Source: Mycobacterium scrofulaceum
GTDB lineage: Bacteria; Actinomycetota; Actinomycetes; Mycobacteriales; Mycobacteriaceae
Length of the DNA: 64,000 nt
Direction of reading: 5' to 3'
NCBI RefSeq assembly: GCF_001667885.1
Contig: NZ_LZJW01000044.1
Coordinates: 1 to 64,000 of the forward strand
How positions within the stretch are numbered: the stretch's first letter is position 1; every line of letters begins with the position of its first letter. Below, piece by piece: positions 1 to 7,778 of this stretch. A model generated the notes under the pieces. That model saw nothing but the letters and a program-made list of their open reading frames with translations, had not been told where the DNA came from and did not search any database. The position numbers were made by a program, and so were the translations under genes.

Positions 1-51
1 CGGCTGATGACGCCGTTCGCGGAGCGTCACGGCGTCGTCAACGTCCCCTGA
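1..51 (+). CDS. C-terminal fragment of an unidentified protein
   Basis: An open frame runs in from the left edge and ends at TGA 49-51, giving only 16 residues that finish in VVNVP. It would converge on the TetR gene and overlap its 3' end by 14 bp, which is common for convergent genes here. There is too little sequence to name a family, and chance read-through of the edge cannot be excluded. Confidence 0.3.
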   Translation, partial: RLMTPFAERHGVVNVP

Positions 52-643
52 CGACTGCCCGCGCCAGGTCCGCCGCCACATCGTGATCGGCCTCCGGCGG
101 CATCGACACGTAGCTCAGGGCCAGCCGCACGATGGCCCGCGCCAGCACGCCGGCGTCCTCGTCGCTGGTGGCCACCCAGCTGTGGGTGAACGCCGTGCTC
201 AGCCGCTCCGACGCCCGGGTGATGATGGGCCCGCTGTCGGTGGTGATGATCTGCAACAGGTCCGGTTTGGCCACCCCGGTCAGCAGCGAAATCACCAGCG
301 GGTCCGCCGCCGACTCGGCGAAGAAGGCCCGAAAGCCCTGCAGGAAGGCCTCGTAGATCTTGCCGACGTTGGCGACGATCGCGGTGTGGACGGCGTCGAC
401 CAGCCGGTCGGCCAGGCGCAGGGCGTAACCCTGCGCCAGGCCCTGCCGCGAGCCGAACTCGTTGTAGATGGTCTGCCGGCTGATGCCCGCGGCGCGGGCC
501 ACGTCCGAGAGCGTGATGGCGGACCAGTCGCGGGTCAGCAGCAGCTCCCGCATCGCGTCCAGCACCGAGTCACGCAGCAGGGCGCGCGAGGCCTCGGGGT
601 AGGGCATCCGCTTCACAGGCGCGACAATAGCCGCTTCGGCCAT
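38..643 (-). CDS. TetR-family regulator of the alkB operon
   Basis: The protein has 201 residues. An N-terminal TetR DNA-binding domain carries a helix-turn-helix at about residues 43-63 (DVARAAGISRQTIYNEFG), followed by a helical ligand domain. The ATG at 643 is chosen because the family-like sequence starts just after it; the frame stays open upstream but that part runs into rubB. It is the last gene of alkB-rubA-rubB-tetR, 14 bp after rubB, the place of M. tuberculosis Rv3249c. Regulators here typically repress alkB and respond to alkane-derived acyl compounds. The likely operator is the 22-bp palindrome at 2381-2402, which makes this an autoregulated operon by inference. Confidence 0.88.
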   Translation of the reverse strand: MAEAAIVAPVKRMPYPEASRALLRDSVLDAMRELLLTRDWSAITLSDVARAAGISRQTIYNEFGSRQGLAQGYALRLADRLVDAVHTAIVANVGKIYEAFLQGFRAFFAESAADPLVISLLTGVAKPDLLQIITTDSGPIITRASERLSTAFTHSWVATSDEDAGVLARAIVRLALSYVSMPPEADHDVAADLARAVVRGR

Positions 644-657
644 GCCGTTGGTCCCGA

Positions 658-840
658 TCACGCCCGGGCTATCTCGACCATCTCGAAGTCGGATTTCGCC
701 GCCCCGCAATCCGGGCAGCTCCAGTCGTCGGGGATGTCGTCCCAGCGGGTGCCGGGCGCGATGCCGTCCTCCGGCCAGCCCTTCGCTTCGTCGTACTCGA
801 ATCCGCACTGCACGCAGATGAAGAGTTTGTAGTCGGTCAT
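658..840 (-). CDS. rubB: Rubredoxin RubB
   Basis: A 60-residue rubredoxin: one Fe atom bound by four Cys in two CxxC knuckles, C9-C12 (CVQC) and C42-C45 (CPDC), with the family core [13 protein letters not shown]. It carries electrons from a rubredoxin reductase to the di-iron site of AlkB. The start ATG at 840 overlaps the rubA stop as ATGA, implying translational coupling. It is the partner of RubA two genes after alkB; both keep all four ligands, so neither looks decayed. Length is typical of the family. Confidence 0.95.
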   Translation of the reverse strand: MTDYKLFICVQCGFEYDEAKGWPEDGIAPGTRWDDIPDDWSCPDCGAAKSDFEMVEIARA

Positions 841-1085
841 CGGTTCGCTCCTATCCAATTGTCCGGCTCCTCCTCATCGCTGCGTCCCCCGCAAGCGGGA
901 GGTGCCCCCACTGCATCGTCGCCGGACGTGCTTTCGAAATCGACCTTTTCGCGCACCGCACAATCGGGGCAGCACCAGTCGTCGGGAATGTCGCTGAAGG
1001 GCGTGCCCGCGGGAAAGCCTTCCCGCGGAGCGCCTTTCGCCTCGTCGTAGATGTAGTCGCAGCCCGGGCAGCGGTAGGCGCTCAT
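837..1085 (-). CDS. rubA: Rubredoxin RubA with a C-terminal extension
   Basis: Rubredoxin with iron ligands C6-C9 (CPGC) and C39-C42 (CPDC) and the core [12 protein letters not shown]. It passes electrons to AlkB. The gene starts at ATG 1085, overlapping the alkB stop as ATGA. At 82 residues it is longer than the usual 55-60. The rubredoxin fold ends near residue 50, after KVDFE, and the remaining 30 or so residues (Gly/Pro, then an acidic EEEP run) are encoded by a G+C-rich sequence with a short inverted repeat that resembles an in-frame inserted repeat (see the repeat entry at 872-930). The frame is kept open and the ATGA overlap with rubB is preserved. Confidence 0.93.
   Translation of the reverse strand: MSAYRCPGCDYIYDEAKGAPREGFPAGTPFSDIPDDWCCPDCAVREKVDFESTSGDDAVGAPPACGGRSDEEEPDNWIGANR
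872..930 (-). repeat. Putative interspersed repeat inserted in the rubA 3' end
   Basis: Read on the minus strand, this stretch carries GCGACGATGCA, then GTGGGGGCACC, a hairpin (CCCGC, 2-nt loop, GCGGG) and GCAGCGATGAGGAGG. It codes for the extra C-terminal residues of RubA and sits just upstream of the rubA/rubB ATGA junction. I recall very similar strings as multicopy intergenic elements in M. avium-complex genomes, and MIRUs are known to insert at such coupled junctions, but no second copy was seen in this window. Confidence 0.45.
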
Positions 1086-2323
1086 GCCGTCACCCCGTAG
1101 CGGGCCAGCACCCGCTCGCGCACCCGCGGGTGGATGTTGACCTTGGTGATGTCGCCGCCGTAATGCTCCAGCACCCGGTGGTCCATCACCTTGCGCCAAA
1201 GCGGCGGGACGTAGGTCAGCGAGATCATCGACGCGTAGCCGCTGGGCAGGTTGGGCGCGCCCGCCATGCTGCGCAGCGTCTGGTAGCGGCGGGTGGGGTT
1301 GGCGTGGTGATCGCTGTGCCGCTGCAGGTGGTACAGGAACAGGTTGGTGACGACGTGGTCGGAGTTCCAGCTGTGCACCGGCGCGCAACGCTCGTAGCGA
1401 CCGTTGGCGTTCTTCTGCCGCAGCAGCCCGTAGTGCTCCAGGTAGTTGACGGCCTCGAGCAGGCTGAAGCCGAACACGGCCTGGATGATCACGAACGGGA
1501 TGAGCGCCGGCCCGAAGACCGCGATCAGCGCGCCCCACAACACGATTGACAGCAGCCAGGCGTTGAGCACGTCGTTGGACAGATACGTCGCGGGGTTCCA
1601 CGGGTTCTTGTCCAGCCGCCGCAGCCGCTGGGCCTCCAGCCGCAGCGACGAGCGCAGGCTGCCGAAGACGCTGCGCGGCAAGAACTCCCAGAAGGTCTCC
1701 CCGAAGCGCGCCGACGCCGGGTCTTCCGGCGTGGACACCCGCACGTGGTGGCCGCGGTTGTGCTCGATGTAGAAGTGGCCGTAGCAGGTCTGCGCCAGGG
1801 TGATCTTGGACAGCCACCGCTCCAGCGAGTCCTTCTTGTGGCCCATCTCGTGGGCGGTGTTGATGCCGACGCCGCCGAGGACGCCGACCGACAGCGCCAC
1901 GCCCAGCTTGCCCGCCCAGCCCAGCGCGCCGTCATAGCCCAGCCAGCTCAGGTTCGAGGCGGTGAACAGGTACGCGCCGAAGACCACGCTGAGGTATTGG
2001 AACGGGATGAAGATGTAGGTGCAGTAGCGGTAGTACTTGTCGTTCTCGAGCTGCTCCATCACCTCGTCGGGCGGGTTCTGCCCGTCCGGGCCGAAGCGCA
2101 GGTCGAGGATCGGCAGCAGGACGTAGACCAGGATCGGCCCGATCCACAGCGGCACCTGCGCGGCGGCGTGCCAGCCGAGCTGGTTGAGCCCCCAGACGAT
2201 CGGCAGCATCACGAACAGCGCCGTCGGGGCGATCAAGCCCATCAGCCAGAGGCGCCGCTTCTTGTCCCGCCAGACGGGCGGCTCCACCGCGTCGGAGCCC
2301 GCCTGCCGTTCGAGTGTGGTCAT
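1082..2323 (-). CDS. alkB: Alkane 1-monooxygenase AlkB
   Basis: An integral-membrane non-haem di-iron hydroxylase of 413 residues that oxidises medium-chain n-alkanes to 1-alkanols using O2 and rubredoxin. The His boxes of the family are present: HEMGHK at 158-163, EHNRGHH at 187-193 followed by the AlkB-type VSTPEDPASA, a NYLEHYGL motif, and HSDHH near residue 335. Several hydrophobic spans lie in the first 150 residues. The start at ATG 2323 has a strong AAGGAGG site 8 bp upstream; a further ATG 24 bp upstream has none. It heads an operon with rubA, rubB and the TetR gene, joined by ATGA overlaps. Confidence 0.96.
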   Translation of the reverse strand: MTTLERQAGSDAVEPPVWRDKKRRLWLMGLIAPTALFVMLPIVWGLNQLGWHAAAQVPLWIGPILVYVLLPILDLRFGPDGQNPPDEVMEQLENDKYYRYCTYIFIPFQYLSVVFGAYLFTASNLSWLGYDGALGWAGKLGVALSVGVLGGVGINTAHEMGHKKDSLERWLSKITLAQTCYGHFYIEHNRGHHVRVSTPEDPASARFGETFWEFLPRSVFGSLRSSLRLEAQRLRRLDKNPWNPATYLSNDVLNAWLLSIVLWGALIAVFGPALIPFVIIQAVFGFSLLEAVNYLEHYGLLRQKNANGRYERCAPVHSWNSDHVVTNLFLYHLQRHSDHHANPTRRYQTLRSMAGAPNLPSGYASMISLTYVPPLWRKVMDHRVLEHYGGDITKVNIHPRVRERVLARYGVTA

Positions 2324-2380
2324 ATGCCAAACCTCCTTGTGAGTCACACCACGTTGGAGATTGACAATATCCCTATCCGC

Positions 2381-2402
2381 GTCTCGTGTCTAGACACCAG
2401 AC
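2381..2402. promoter_or_regulatory. 22-bp palindrome, candidate TetR operator of alkB
   Basis: The sequence GTCTCGTGTCTAGACACCAGAC has 11-bp arms matching at 10 of 11 positions, with a perfect 12-bp core GTGTCTAGACAC at 2386-2397. It lies in the only gap upstream of alkB, between the alkB start and the permease 3' end. A TTTACA-like -35 sits beside it at about 2409-2414 on the minus strand, so the palindrome would cover the spacer/-10. Size, symmetry and position fit a TetR-dimer operator. Confidence 0.7.
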
Positions 2403-2423
2403 GTAGTTTTGTAAACCTCGGAG

Positions 2424-3932
2424 CTAGGGCACGGCGTCGGGCTCGGCCCGGGCGGGCGGCGCGACCCCCTCCGCCTCGCGGCGGCCCTGCACCGAGTGCC
2501 GGTAGCCGTAGCCGGCGTAGATCGCGGTGCCGACCACCAGCCAGACGCCGAACCGCACCCAGGTCAGCGCGGTCAGGTTGACCATCAGCCAGACGCACGC
2601 GGCGATCGAGGCGATCGGCAGGACCGGCACCCACGGGGCGCGGAAGCCACGTTCGAGGTCCGGGCGGGTGCGGCGCAGCACCATCACGCCGGCCGAGACC
2701 AGAACGAACGCGAACAGCGTGCCGACGTTGACCATCTCCTCGAGCTTGGCGATCGGGAATACCGAGGCCGTCGCGGCCACCACCACCGCGACGAGGACCG
2801 TGATCCGGACCGGGGTGCCGCGCGACCCGGTCTTCGCCAGCTGCCGCGGCAGCAAGCCGTCACGCGCCATCGCGAACAGGACCCGGCACTGGCCGAGCAT
2901 CAGGACCATCACCACGGTGGTCAGTCCGGCCAGCGCCCCGATCGCGATGATCTTGCTGGCCCAGTGGATGCCGTTCGCCGTGAACGCCGTCGCGAGGTTG
3001 GCCGGCTTGTGGCCGGGAACGGTCTTGAGCTGGGTGTAGGAGACCATCCCGGACAGCACCACCGAGACGGCCACGTACAGCACGGTGACGATCGCCAGCG
3101 ACGCCAGGATTCCCCGGGGGACGTCGCGCTGGGGCCGTTTGGTCTCCTCGGCCATGGTCGCGACGATGTCGAACCCGATGAACGCGAAGAACACGATCGA
3201 CGCGCCCGCCAGCACGCCGTACCAGCCGTAGTGGCTGCTGTGCGCCCCGGTCAGCAGCGACAGCACCGACTGGTTGACGCCCGACGCCTCGTGCCCCGCC
3301 TCGGGCTTGGGGATGAACGGCGAATAGTTGGAGCCCTTGATGTAGAACGCGCCGACGACCACCACCAGCAGCACCACCGACACCTTGATCCCGGTGATCA
3401 CCGCGGAGAACCGCGACGACAGCTTCGTGCCCAGGGCGATCAGCACCGCAACGGCGGTGACGATCAGCAGCGCGCCCCAGTCCAGGCTGGCCGAGCCGAG
3501 CTGGGTTGTGCCACCGGCAAACCCGAAGACGTTGCCGAGGTAGCTCGACCACCCCTTGGCCACGACCGCCGCGCCGATCGCCAGCTCCAGCAGCAAATTC
3601 CAGCCGATGATCCAGGCCAGGAACTCCCCGAAGGTGGCATAGGAAAACGTGTAGGCGCTGCCGGCGACCGGCAGCGTCGAGGCGAACTCGGCGTAGCACA
3701 GCGCCGCCAGCGCGCAGGTGACCGCCGCGATCACGAACGAGATCCAGATCGCCGGGCCGGTGATGTCACCGGTCGTCGACGCGGTGACCGTGAAGATACC
3801 GGCGCCGATCACCACCGCGACCCCGAAGACCACCAGGTCCAACCAGGTCAGTTCTTTGCGTAACCGGGTGTCGGGCTCGTCGGTGTCGGCAATCGATTGT
3901 TCGACCGACTTCATCCGCCATCGGTTGGCCAT
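2424..3932 (-). CDS. APC-family amino acid permease
   Basis: A 502-residue membrane transporter of the amino acid-polyamine-organocation superfamily, cationic amino acid transporter-like. After an acidic cytoplasmic N-terminus comes the family signature in TM1 (VVIGAGIFTVTAS) and about 12 hydrophobic spans. Substrate cannot be read from sequence. The start MANRW at 3932 is preferred; an internal ATG at 3914 is possible. The open frame continues upstream but there runs antisense through the flavoprotein gene. Equivalent to Rv3253c by position. It is transcribed divergently from the flavoprotein gene across 66 bp, and its 3' end abuts the alkB promoter. Confidence 0.9.
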   Translation of the reverse strand: MANRWRMKSVEQSIADTDEPDTRLRKELTWLDLVVFGVAVVIGAGIFTVTASTTGDITGPAIWISFVIAAVTCALAALCYAEFASTLPVAGSAYTFSYATFGEFLAWIIGWNLLLELAIGAAVVAKGWSSYLGNVFGFAGGTTQLGSASLDWGALLIVTAVAVLIALGTKLSSRFSAVITGIKVSVVLLVVVVGAFYIKGSNYSPFIPKPEAGHEASGVNQSVLSLLTGAHSSHYGWYGVLAGASIVFFAFIGFDIVATMAEETKRPQRDVPRGILASLAIVTVLYVAVSVVLSGMVSYTQLKTVPGHKPANLATAFTANGIHWASKIIAIGALAGLTTVVMVLMLGQCRVLFAMARDGLLPRQLAKTGSRGTPVRITVLVAVVVAATASVFPIAKLEEMVNVGTLFAFVLVSAGVMVLRRTRPDLERGFRAPWVPVLPIASIAACVWLMVNLTALTWVRFGVWLVVGTAIYAGYGYRHSVQGRREAEGVAPPARAEPDAVP

Positions 3933-3998
3933 CCGTCGCCCTTTCCCGTCAACGAAGGGGACCCATTGGTCCGTCACAGTACTGGGTACTCTGCCGAG

Positions 3999-5441
3999 AT
4001 GGCGGACACCAAAGCAAACACCAGGGACCATGCGGTTGTCATCGGTGGCAGCATCGCCGGCCTGTGCGCCGCGCAGGTGCTCTCGGATGCCTTTTCCCGG
4101 GTCACCGTCTATGAGCGCGACGAGTTGCCGGACACACCGACCAACCGCACGACGGTCCCGCAGGACCGTCACCTGCACATGCTGATGGCCCGCGGCGCAA
4201 TGGAGTTCGAGAGCCTTTTCCCCGGGCTGCTGCAAGACATGGTGGCCGCGGGCGTGCCCATGCTGGAGAACCGGCCCGACTGCATCCACCTCGGCGCGGC
4301 GGGCCACGTGCTCGGCACCGGGCACACCCTGCGCGACGAATTCACCGCGTACGTGCCCAGCCGGCCGCACCTGGAGTGGCAGCTGCGCAAACGCGTCCGC
4401 GACACCGACAACGTCACGATGGCGCGGCGCTCCGTGACCGAACCGCGGTTCGACCCGGCGCGCCAGCGGGTCACCGGGGTGCTGCTGGCTCCCGTCGACG
4501 GCGGGGATCCGGAATTCGTCGCGGCCGACCTCGTCGTGGACGCGGCGGGTCGGGGCACCCGGCTGCCGACCTGGCTGACGCAGTGGGGGTATGACCCGCC
4601 GCGGGAAGACCTGCTCGACATCGGCATCTACTACGCGACCCAGCAGTTCCGCATCCCGGACGGATTGATCGCGGAGAAGGTGGTGGTCGCCGGCGCCTCG
4701 CACGACAAGTCGCTGGGGCTCGGCATGCTCTGCTACGAGGACCGCACCTGGGTGCTGACGACGTTCGGGGTGGCACACGTCAAGCCGCCGCAGACGTTTC
4801 CGGAGATGCTGGAACTGGCCGAAGAGCTGGTCCCGGCCCACGTCAACGCGGCGCTCAAGCAGGCCGATCCGATCGGCGAGCCGGCGTTCCACGCCTTTCC
4901 GGCCAGCAAGTGGCGTCGCTACGACAAGCTGGACCGCTTCCCCGCCGGCATCATCCCCCTCGGTGACGCCGTCGCCAGCTTCAACCCCACCTTCGGGCAG
5001 GGCATGACGATGACGTCGCTGCAGGCCGGCCACCTGCGGCGCGCGCTGGAACTTCCCGACGACCAGCTGGCGGCCGAACTCAGCCGCGCCACCGCCAAGT
5101 CGACCTTCCCGGTGTGGACGATGAACGCCATCGGCGACGTCACGTTCCACCACGCCGAGAACAAGGGGCCCGTTCCCTGGTGGTGGCGGCCCTCGGGCGC
5201 GCTATTCGACCAGTTCCTCGGCGCCGCCGAGACCGATCCCGTTCTGGCCGAATGGTTTTTGCGCCGGTTCTCCCTGCTCGACAGCCTCTACATGGTTCCG
5301 CCGCCGCGCATCGTCGGCCGGACCATCGCCCACAATTTGCGGCTGTGGCTGGGCGAGCGCCGTCAGGCCTCTAGGGACCGGCGCATGGCGGTCGCGAGCG
5401 GGGCGGCTTCGGGCGACGCGGGCCGCCGCCTTTCGGACTGA
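3999..5441 (+). CDS. FAD-dependent monooxygenase-like oxidoreductase
   Basis: A 480-residue flavoprotein with an N-terminal Rossmann dinucleotide motif (VVIGGSIAGLCAAQVL, residues 13-28), a central arginine/aspartate-rich substrate region, and the C-terminal FAD motif GIIPLGDAVASFNPTFGQGM. This arrangement is that of the class A flavin monooxygenase/squalene-epoxidase-like group; the substrate is unknown. It matches Rv3254 by position. ATG 3999 places the Rossmann motif at the usual distance from the N-terminus; earlier in-frame ATGs lie in the divergent promoter and inside the permease gene. Its stop is 1 bp from that of manA. Confidence 0.88.
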   Translation: MADTKANTRDHAVVIGGSIAGLCAAQVLSDAFSRVTVYERDELPDTPTNRTTVPQDRHLHMLMARGAMEFESLFPGLLQDMVAAGVPMLENRPDCIHLGAAGHVLGTGHTLRDEFTAYVPSRPHLEWQLRKRVRDTDNVTMARRSVTEPRFDPARQRVTGVLLAPVDGGDPEFVAADLVVDAAGRGTRLPTWLTQWGYDPPREDLLDIGIYYATQQFRIPDGLIAEKVVVAGASHDKSLGLGMLCYEDRTWVLTTFGVAHVKPPQTFPEMLELAEELVPAHVNAALKQADPIGEPAFHAFPASKWRRYDKLDRFPAGIIPLGDAVASFNPTFGQGMTMTSLQAGHLRRALELPDDQLAAELSRATAKSTFPVWTMNAIGDVTFHHAENKGPVPWWWRPSGALFDQFLGAAETDPVLAEWFLRRFSLLDSLYMVPPPRIVGRTIAHNLRLWLGERRQASRDRRMAVASGAASGDAGRRLSD

Positions 5442-5442
5442 C

Positions 5443-6669
5443 TCACAGCCCGACGGTCGCCCTGAACAGCTTGGTGGGCTCGCGCGCGACCAGCCGGATC
5501 GGGGCGTCGTCGGCCGCCACCCACGCGGCCATCCCCCGCTGCAGCGTCAGCGACCCGGACTTGCCGTGCACCGTCGTGCACCCCTCGGTGCACAGCAGGA
5601 TCTGCGGGCCCTCGTGGCTGCACGAGGCGTCGACCTCGTGGCCCAGGTAATCGCCGTCGAGCTCCAGCAGCGCGACCGCGAACTCCTCGGCCGGGGTCTC
5701 GTAGATCAGGCCGAAGCCCTCGCGCCGCACGTGCGGGCGCACCTCCGCCTCGGTGGTGGGGGTGAAGTCGAGCACCCGCAGCAGCTCGGGGACGTCGACG
5801 TGCTTGGGAGTCAGGCCGCCGCGTAACACGTTGTCGGAGTTGGCCATGACCTCCAGCGCGAAACCGCGCAGGTAGGTGTGCAGGCTGCCGGCCGACACGA
5901 AGATCGCCTCGCCCGGGGCCAGCATGATGCGGTTCAGCAACAGCGCGGCCAGCACCCCGGCGTCGCCGGGATAGCGTTCCCCGAGTTCCAGCACCGTCTT
6001 GACCTCGCCGGCGAATTCCGTTGCCCCGGAGCTGATGTATTGGATGGCGCCGTCCAGCACGGCGGGCACCAACACGTCGATGTCGGGCTGCGGCGCGGTG
6101 ATCCAGGTGGTGAACAGCGCGCGCAGGCCGTCGGCGTCGGACTGGTCGTTGAGCAGGTCGATGAACGGGTCGAGGTCGGAGACGGACAGCGCCCGCAGCA
6201 GCTCCACCGTGCGCGAGGCCTGCCGGAAACCGGCGAGCGCCTCGAAAGGCTGCAGCGCGACCAGCAATTCGGGTTTGTGCGAGGTGTCGCGGTAGTTGCG
6301 CACCGGCGAGTTCAGCGGGATGCCCAGCCGCTCCTCACGCAGGTAACCCTCGGCCGCCTGCGCCGCGCTCGGGTGCGCCTGCAGGGACAGCGGCTCGTCG
6401 GCCGCGAGCACCTTGACCAGGAACGGCAGCACATCGCCGAACCGGGCGCGGGCCCCGGGGCCGAGCTGGCCTTCCGGGTCGGCGACCAGGGCGTCGAGCA
6501 ACGAGATCTCGCCCGTGTCCGTTTCCAGCCAGGCCGGGTCGCCGGGATGCGCGCCGAACCACAATTCGGCCTCCGGATGGGCGGCCGGGACCGTACGCCC
6601 GGTGAATTCCGCTATGGCGGTACGCGATCCCCAGGCGTACGTGCGTAAGGCCCCGCGAAGCAGTTCCAC
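5443..6669 (-). CDS. manA: Mannose-6-phosphate isomerase, class I
   Basis: Zinc enzyme of 408 residues that interconverts fructose-6-phosphate and mannose-6-phosphate, feeding GDP-mannose for mannolipids and lipoarabinomannan. Type I features include RTYAWGS near the N-terminus, the metal-site stretch LSLQAHPSAAQA, and GSLHTYLRGFALEVMANSDN followed by LRGGLTPKHVDV. The GTG at 6669 gives the length expected for mycobacterial ManA; the frame is open upstream only as antisense. It is the third gene of the manB - SIS gene - manA cluster, 8 bp after the SIS gene, so the pathway enzymes are co-transcribed. Confidence 0.94.
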   Translation of the reverse strand: MELLRGALRTYAWGSRTAIAEFTGRTVPAAHPEAELWFGAHPGDPAWLETDTGEISLLDALVADPEGQLGPGARARFGDVLPFLVKVLAADEPLSLQAHPSAAQAAEGYLREERLGIPLNSPVRNYRDTSHKPELLVALQPFEALAGFRQASRTVELLRALSVSDLDPFIDLLNDQSDADGLRALFTTWITAPQPDIDVLVPAVLDGAIQYISSGATEFAGEVKTVLELGERYPGDAGVLAALLLNRIMLAPGEAIFVSAGSLHTYLRGFALEVMANSDNVLRGGLTPKHVDVPELLRVLDFTPTTEAEVRPHVRREGFGLIYETPAEEFAVALLELDGDYLGHEVDASCSHEGPQILLCTEGCTTVHGKSGSLTLQRGMAAWVAADDAPIRLVAREPTKLFRATVGL

Positions 6670-6677
6670 TGTGTTAT

Positions 6678-7778
6678 CTATCCCCGCGCCAGGCGCGCGT
6701 AAACCGCGGCCATCTCCAGTCGAACGGCCAATACTGCCAGTTGCTGCTCGGCGCTGATGGCGCCGCCCAACGCGGGCGCCACCGTCGACCCGGCCGAGCC
6801 ACCCGGCCCGTCGGGCACGTCCTCGGCGGCGAGCAGGTACACGTCGTCGAGCCCGGCGGTGCGGGCCGCCACGACGGTCTGTTCGGCGGACAGCGTGAGG
6901 GCCAGCACCAGCAGCCGCTGGGGCAGCGGCCCGTCGATCTGTTCGTCGTGGAAGAGCGCGTCGGCGGGATCGGCGAATCCGCCGGAGATCCCGGCGCGCA
7001 GCGCGACGACGGCATCCGACAGCCCGGTGGCCGCAACCACCTGGTGCGCGACGCGCAGCAGGACCGAACTGCCGTGCCGGGCCAGCGCGAGCGTGGCGGC
7101 GCAGTCGCCGGCGAGCGCCACCTGGCGGTCGGCGATGCGGGCGGCGATCGTCTTGGCGGGATTGGTGAACAGCTCGCGGGCCGCGCTGTTGCGCAACGCC
7201 TCGGCGTCCAGCTCGTCGGCCAGCGCCCGCAGATCGACGCTGGGTCGCTGGTCCACCGCCCGCACGACCGCCAGGGCGGCGGCCAGGTAGCGGCACAACC
7301 CGAACTCGTCGGGGATCGCAAGCCGCGGCGCCAGCACCGACGCACGCCCGGCGGTGGCGTCCCGCAGCGGACCCTCGAACGGCGCGACGACGACGACCCG
7401 CGCCCCGCGGCGCACCCCGGTCGCGGCCGCGGTGACCAGCGCCGGGTCGCCGGGATCGTCGCCCGCGACGATCAGCACGTCGAGCGGGCCGATCCACGGG
7501 GGCACCTCGGCGGTCAGCGTGATCGGCTCGGAGGCCGCGCCACCCACCGTCGCGGCGACCATCGCGCCAGCGTTGTCGGCGGTCCCGCGACCGGCGACCC
7601 AGATCAGGCTGCGCGGCCGGTCGTCGGCCCGCAGCGGGTCCAGCGCCCCCTCGTCGACGGCCGCGGCGATCGCCCGCACCTGTGCGCCGGCCGACGACGC
7701 CGAGCGCAGCAGGCCGTCCCGGTCCGCGGCGAGCAGGCCCTCGGTGTCTTCGAGATCGATCGCCCGGACGGCGTTCAC
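6678..7778 (-). CDS. SIS-domain sugar-phosphate isomerase-like protein
   Basis: A 366-residue protein related to the bifunctional phosphoglucose/phosphomannose isomerase group, with two SIS-like halves: a Gly-rich strand-turn (IWVAGRGTADNAGAM) near residue 60 and a second glycine-rich region near residues 220-250. Catalytic residues cannot be confirmed by eye. It is the equivalent of Rv3256c, conserved between manA and manB in actinobacteria, which suggests a role in hexose-6-phosphate supply. The start GTG 7778 overlaps the manB stop as GTGA, indicating coupling. Confidence 0.82.
   Translation of the reverse strand: MNAVRAIDLEDTEGLLAADRDGLLRSASSAGAQVRAIAAAVDEGALDPLRADDRPRSLIWVAGRGTADNAGAMVAATVGGAASEPITLTAEVPPWIGPLDVLIVAGDDPGDPALVTAAATGVRRGARVVVVAPFEGPLRDATAGRASVLAPRLAIPDEFGLCRYLAAALAVVRAVDQRPSVDLRALADELDAEALRNSAARELFTNPAKTIAARIADRQVALAGDCAATLALARHGSSVLLRVAHQVVAATGLSDAVVALRAGISGGFADPADALFHDEQIDGPLPQRLLVLALTLSAEQTVVAARTAGLDDVYLLAAEDVPDGPGGSAGSTVAPALGGAISAEQQLAVLAVRLEMAAVYARLARG

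Noticed and set aside
3933..5153. Long N-terminal extension of the permease frame
   Set aside because: It runs antisense through the flavoprotein gene and shows no permease-like sequence; the clear N-terminus is MANRW at 3932.
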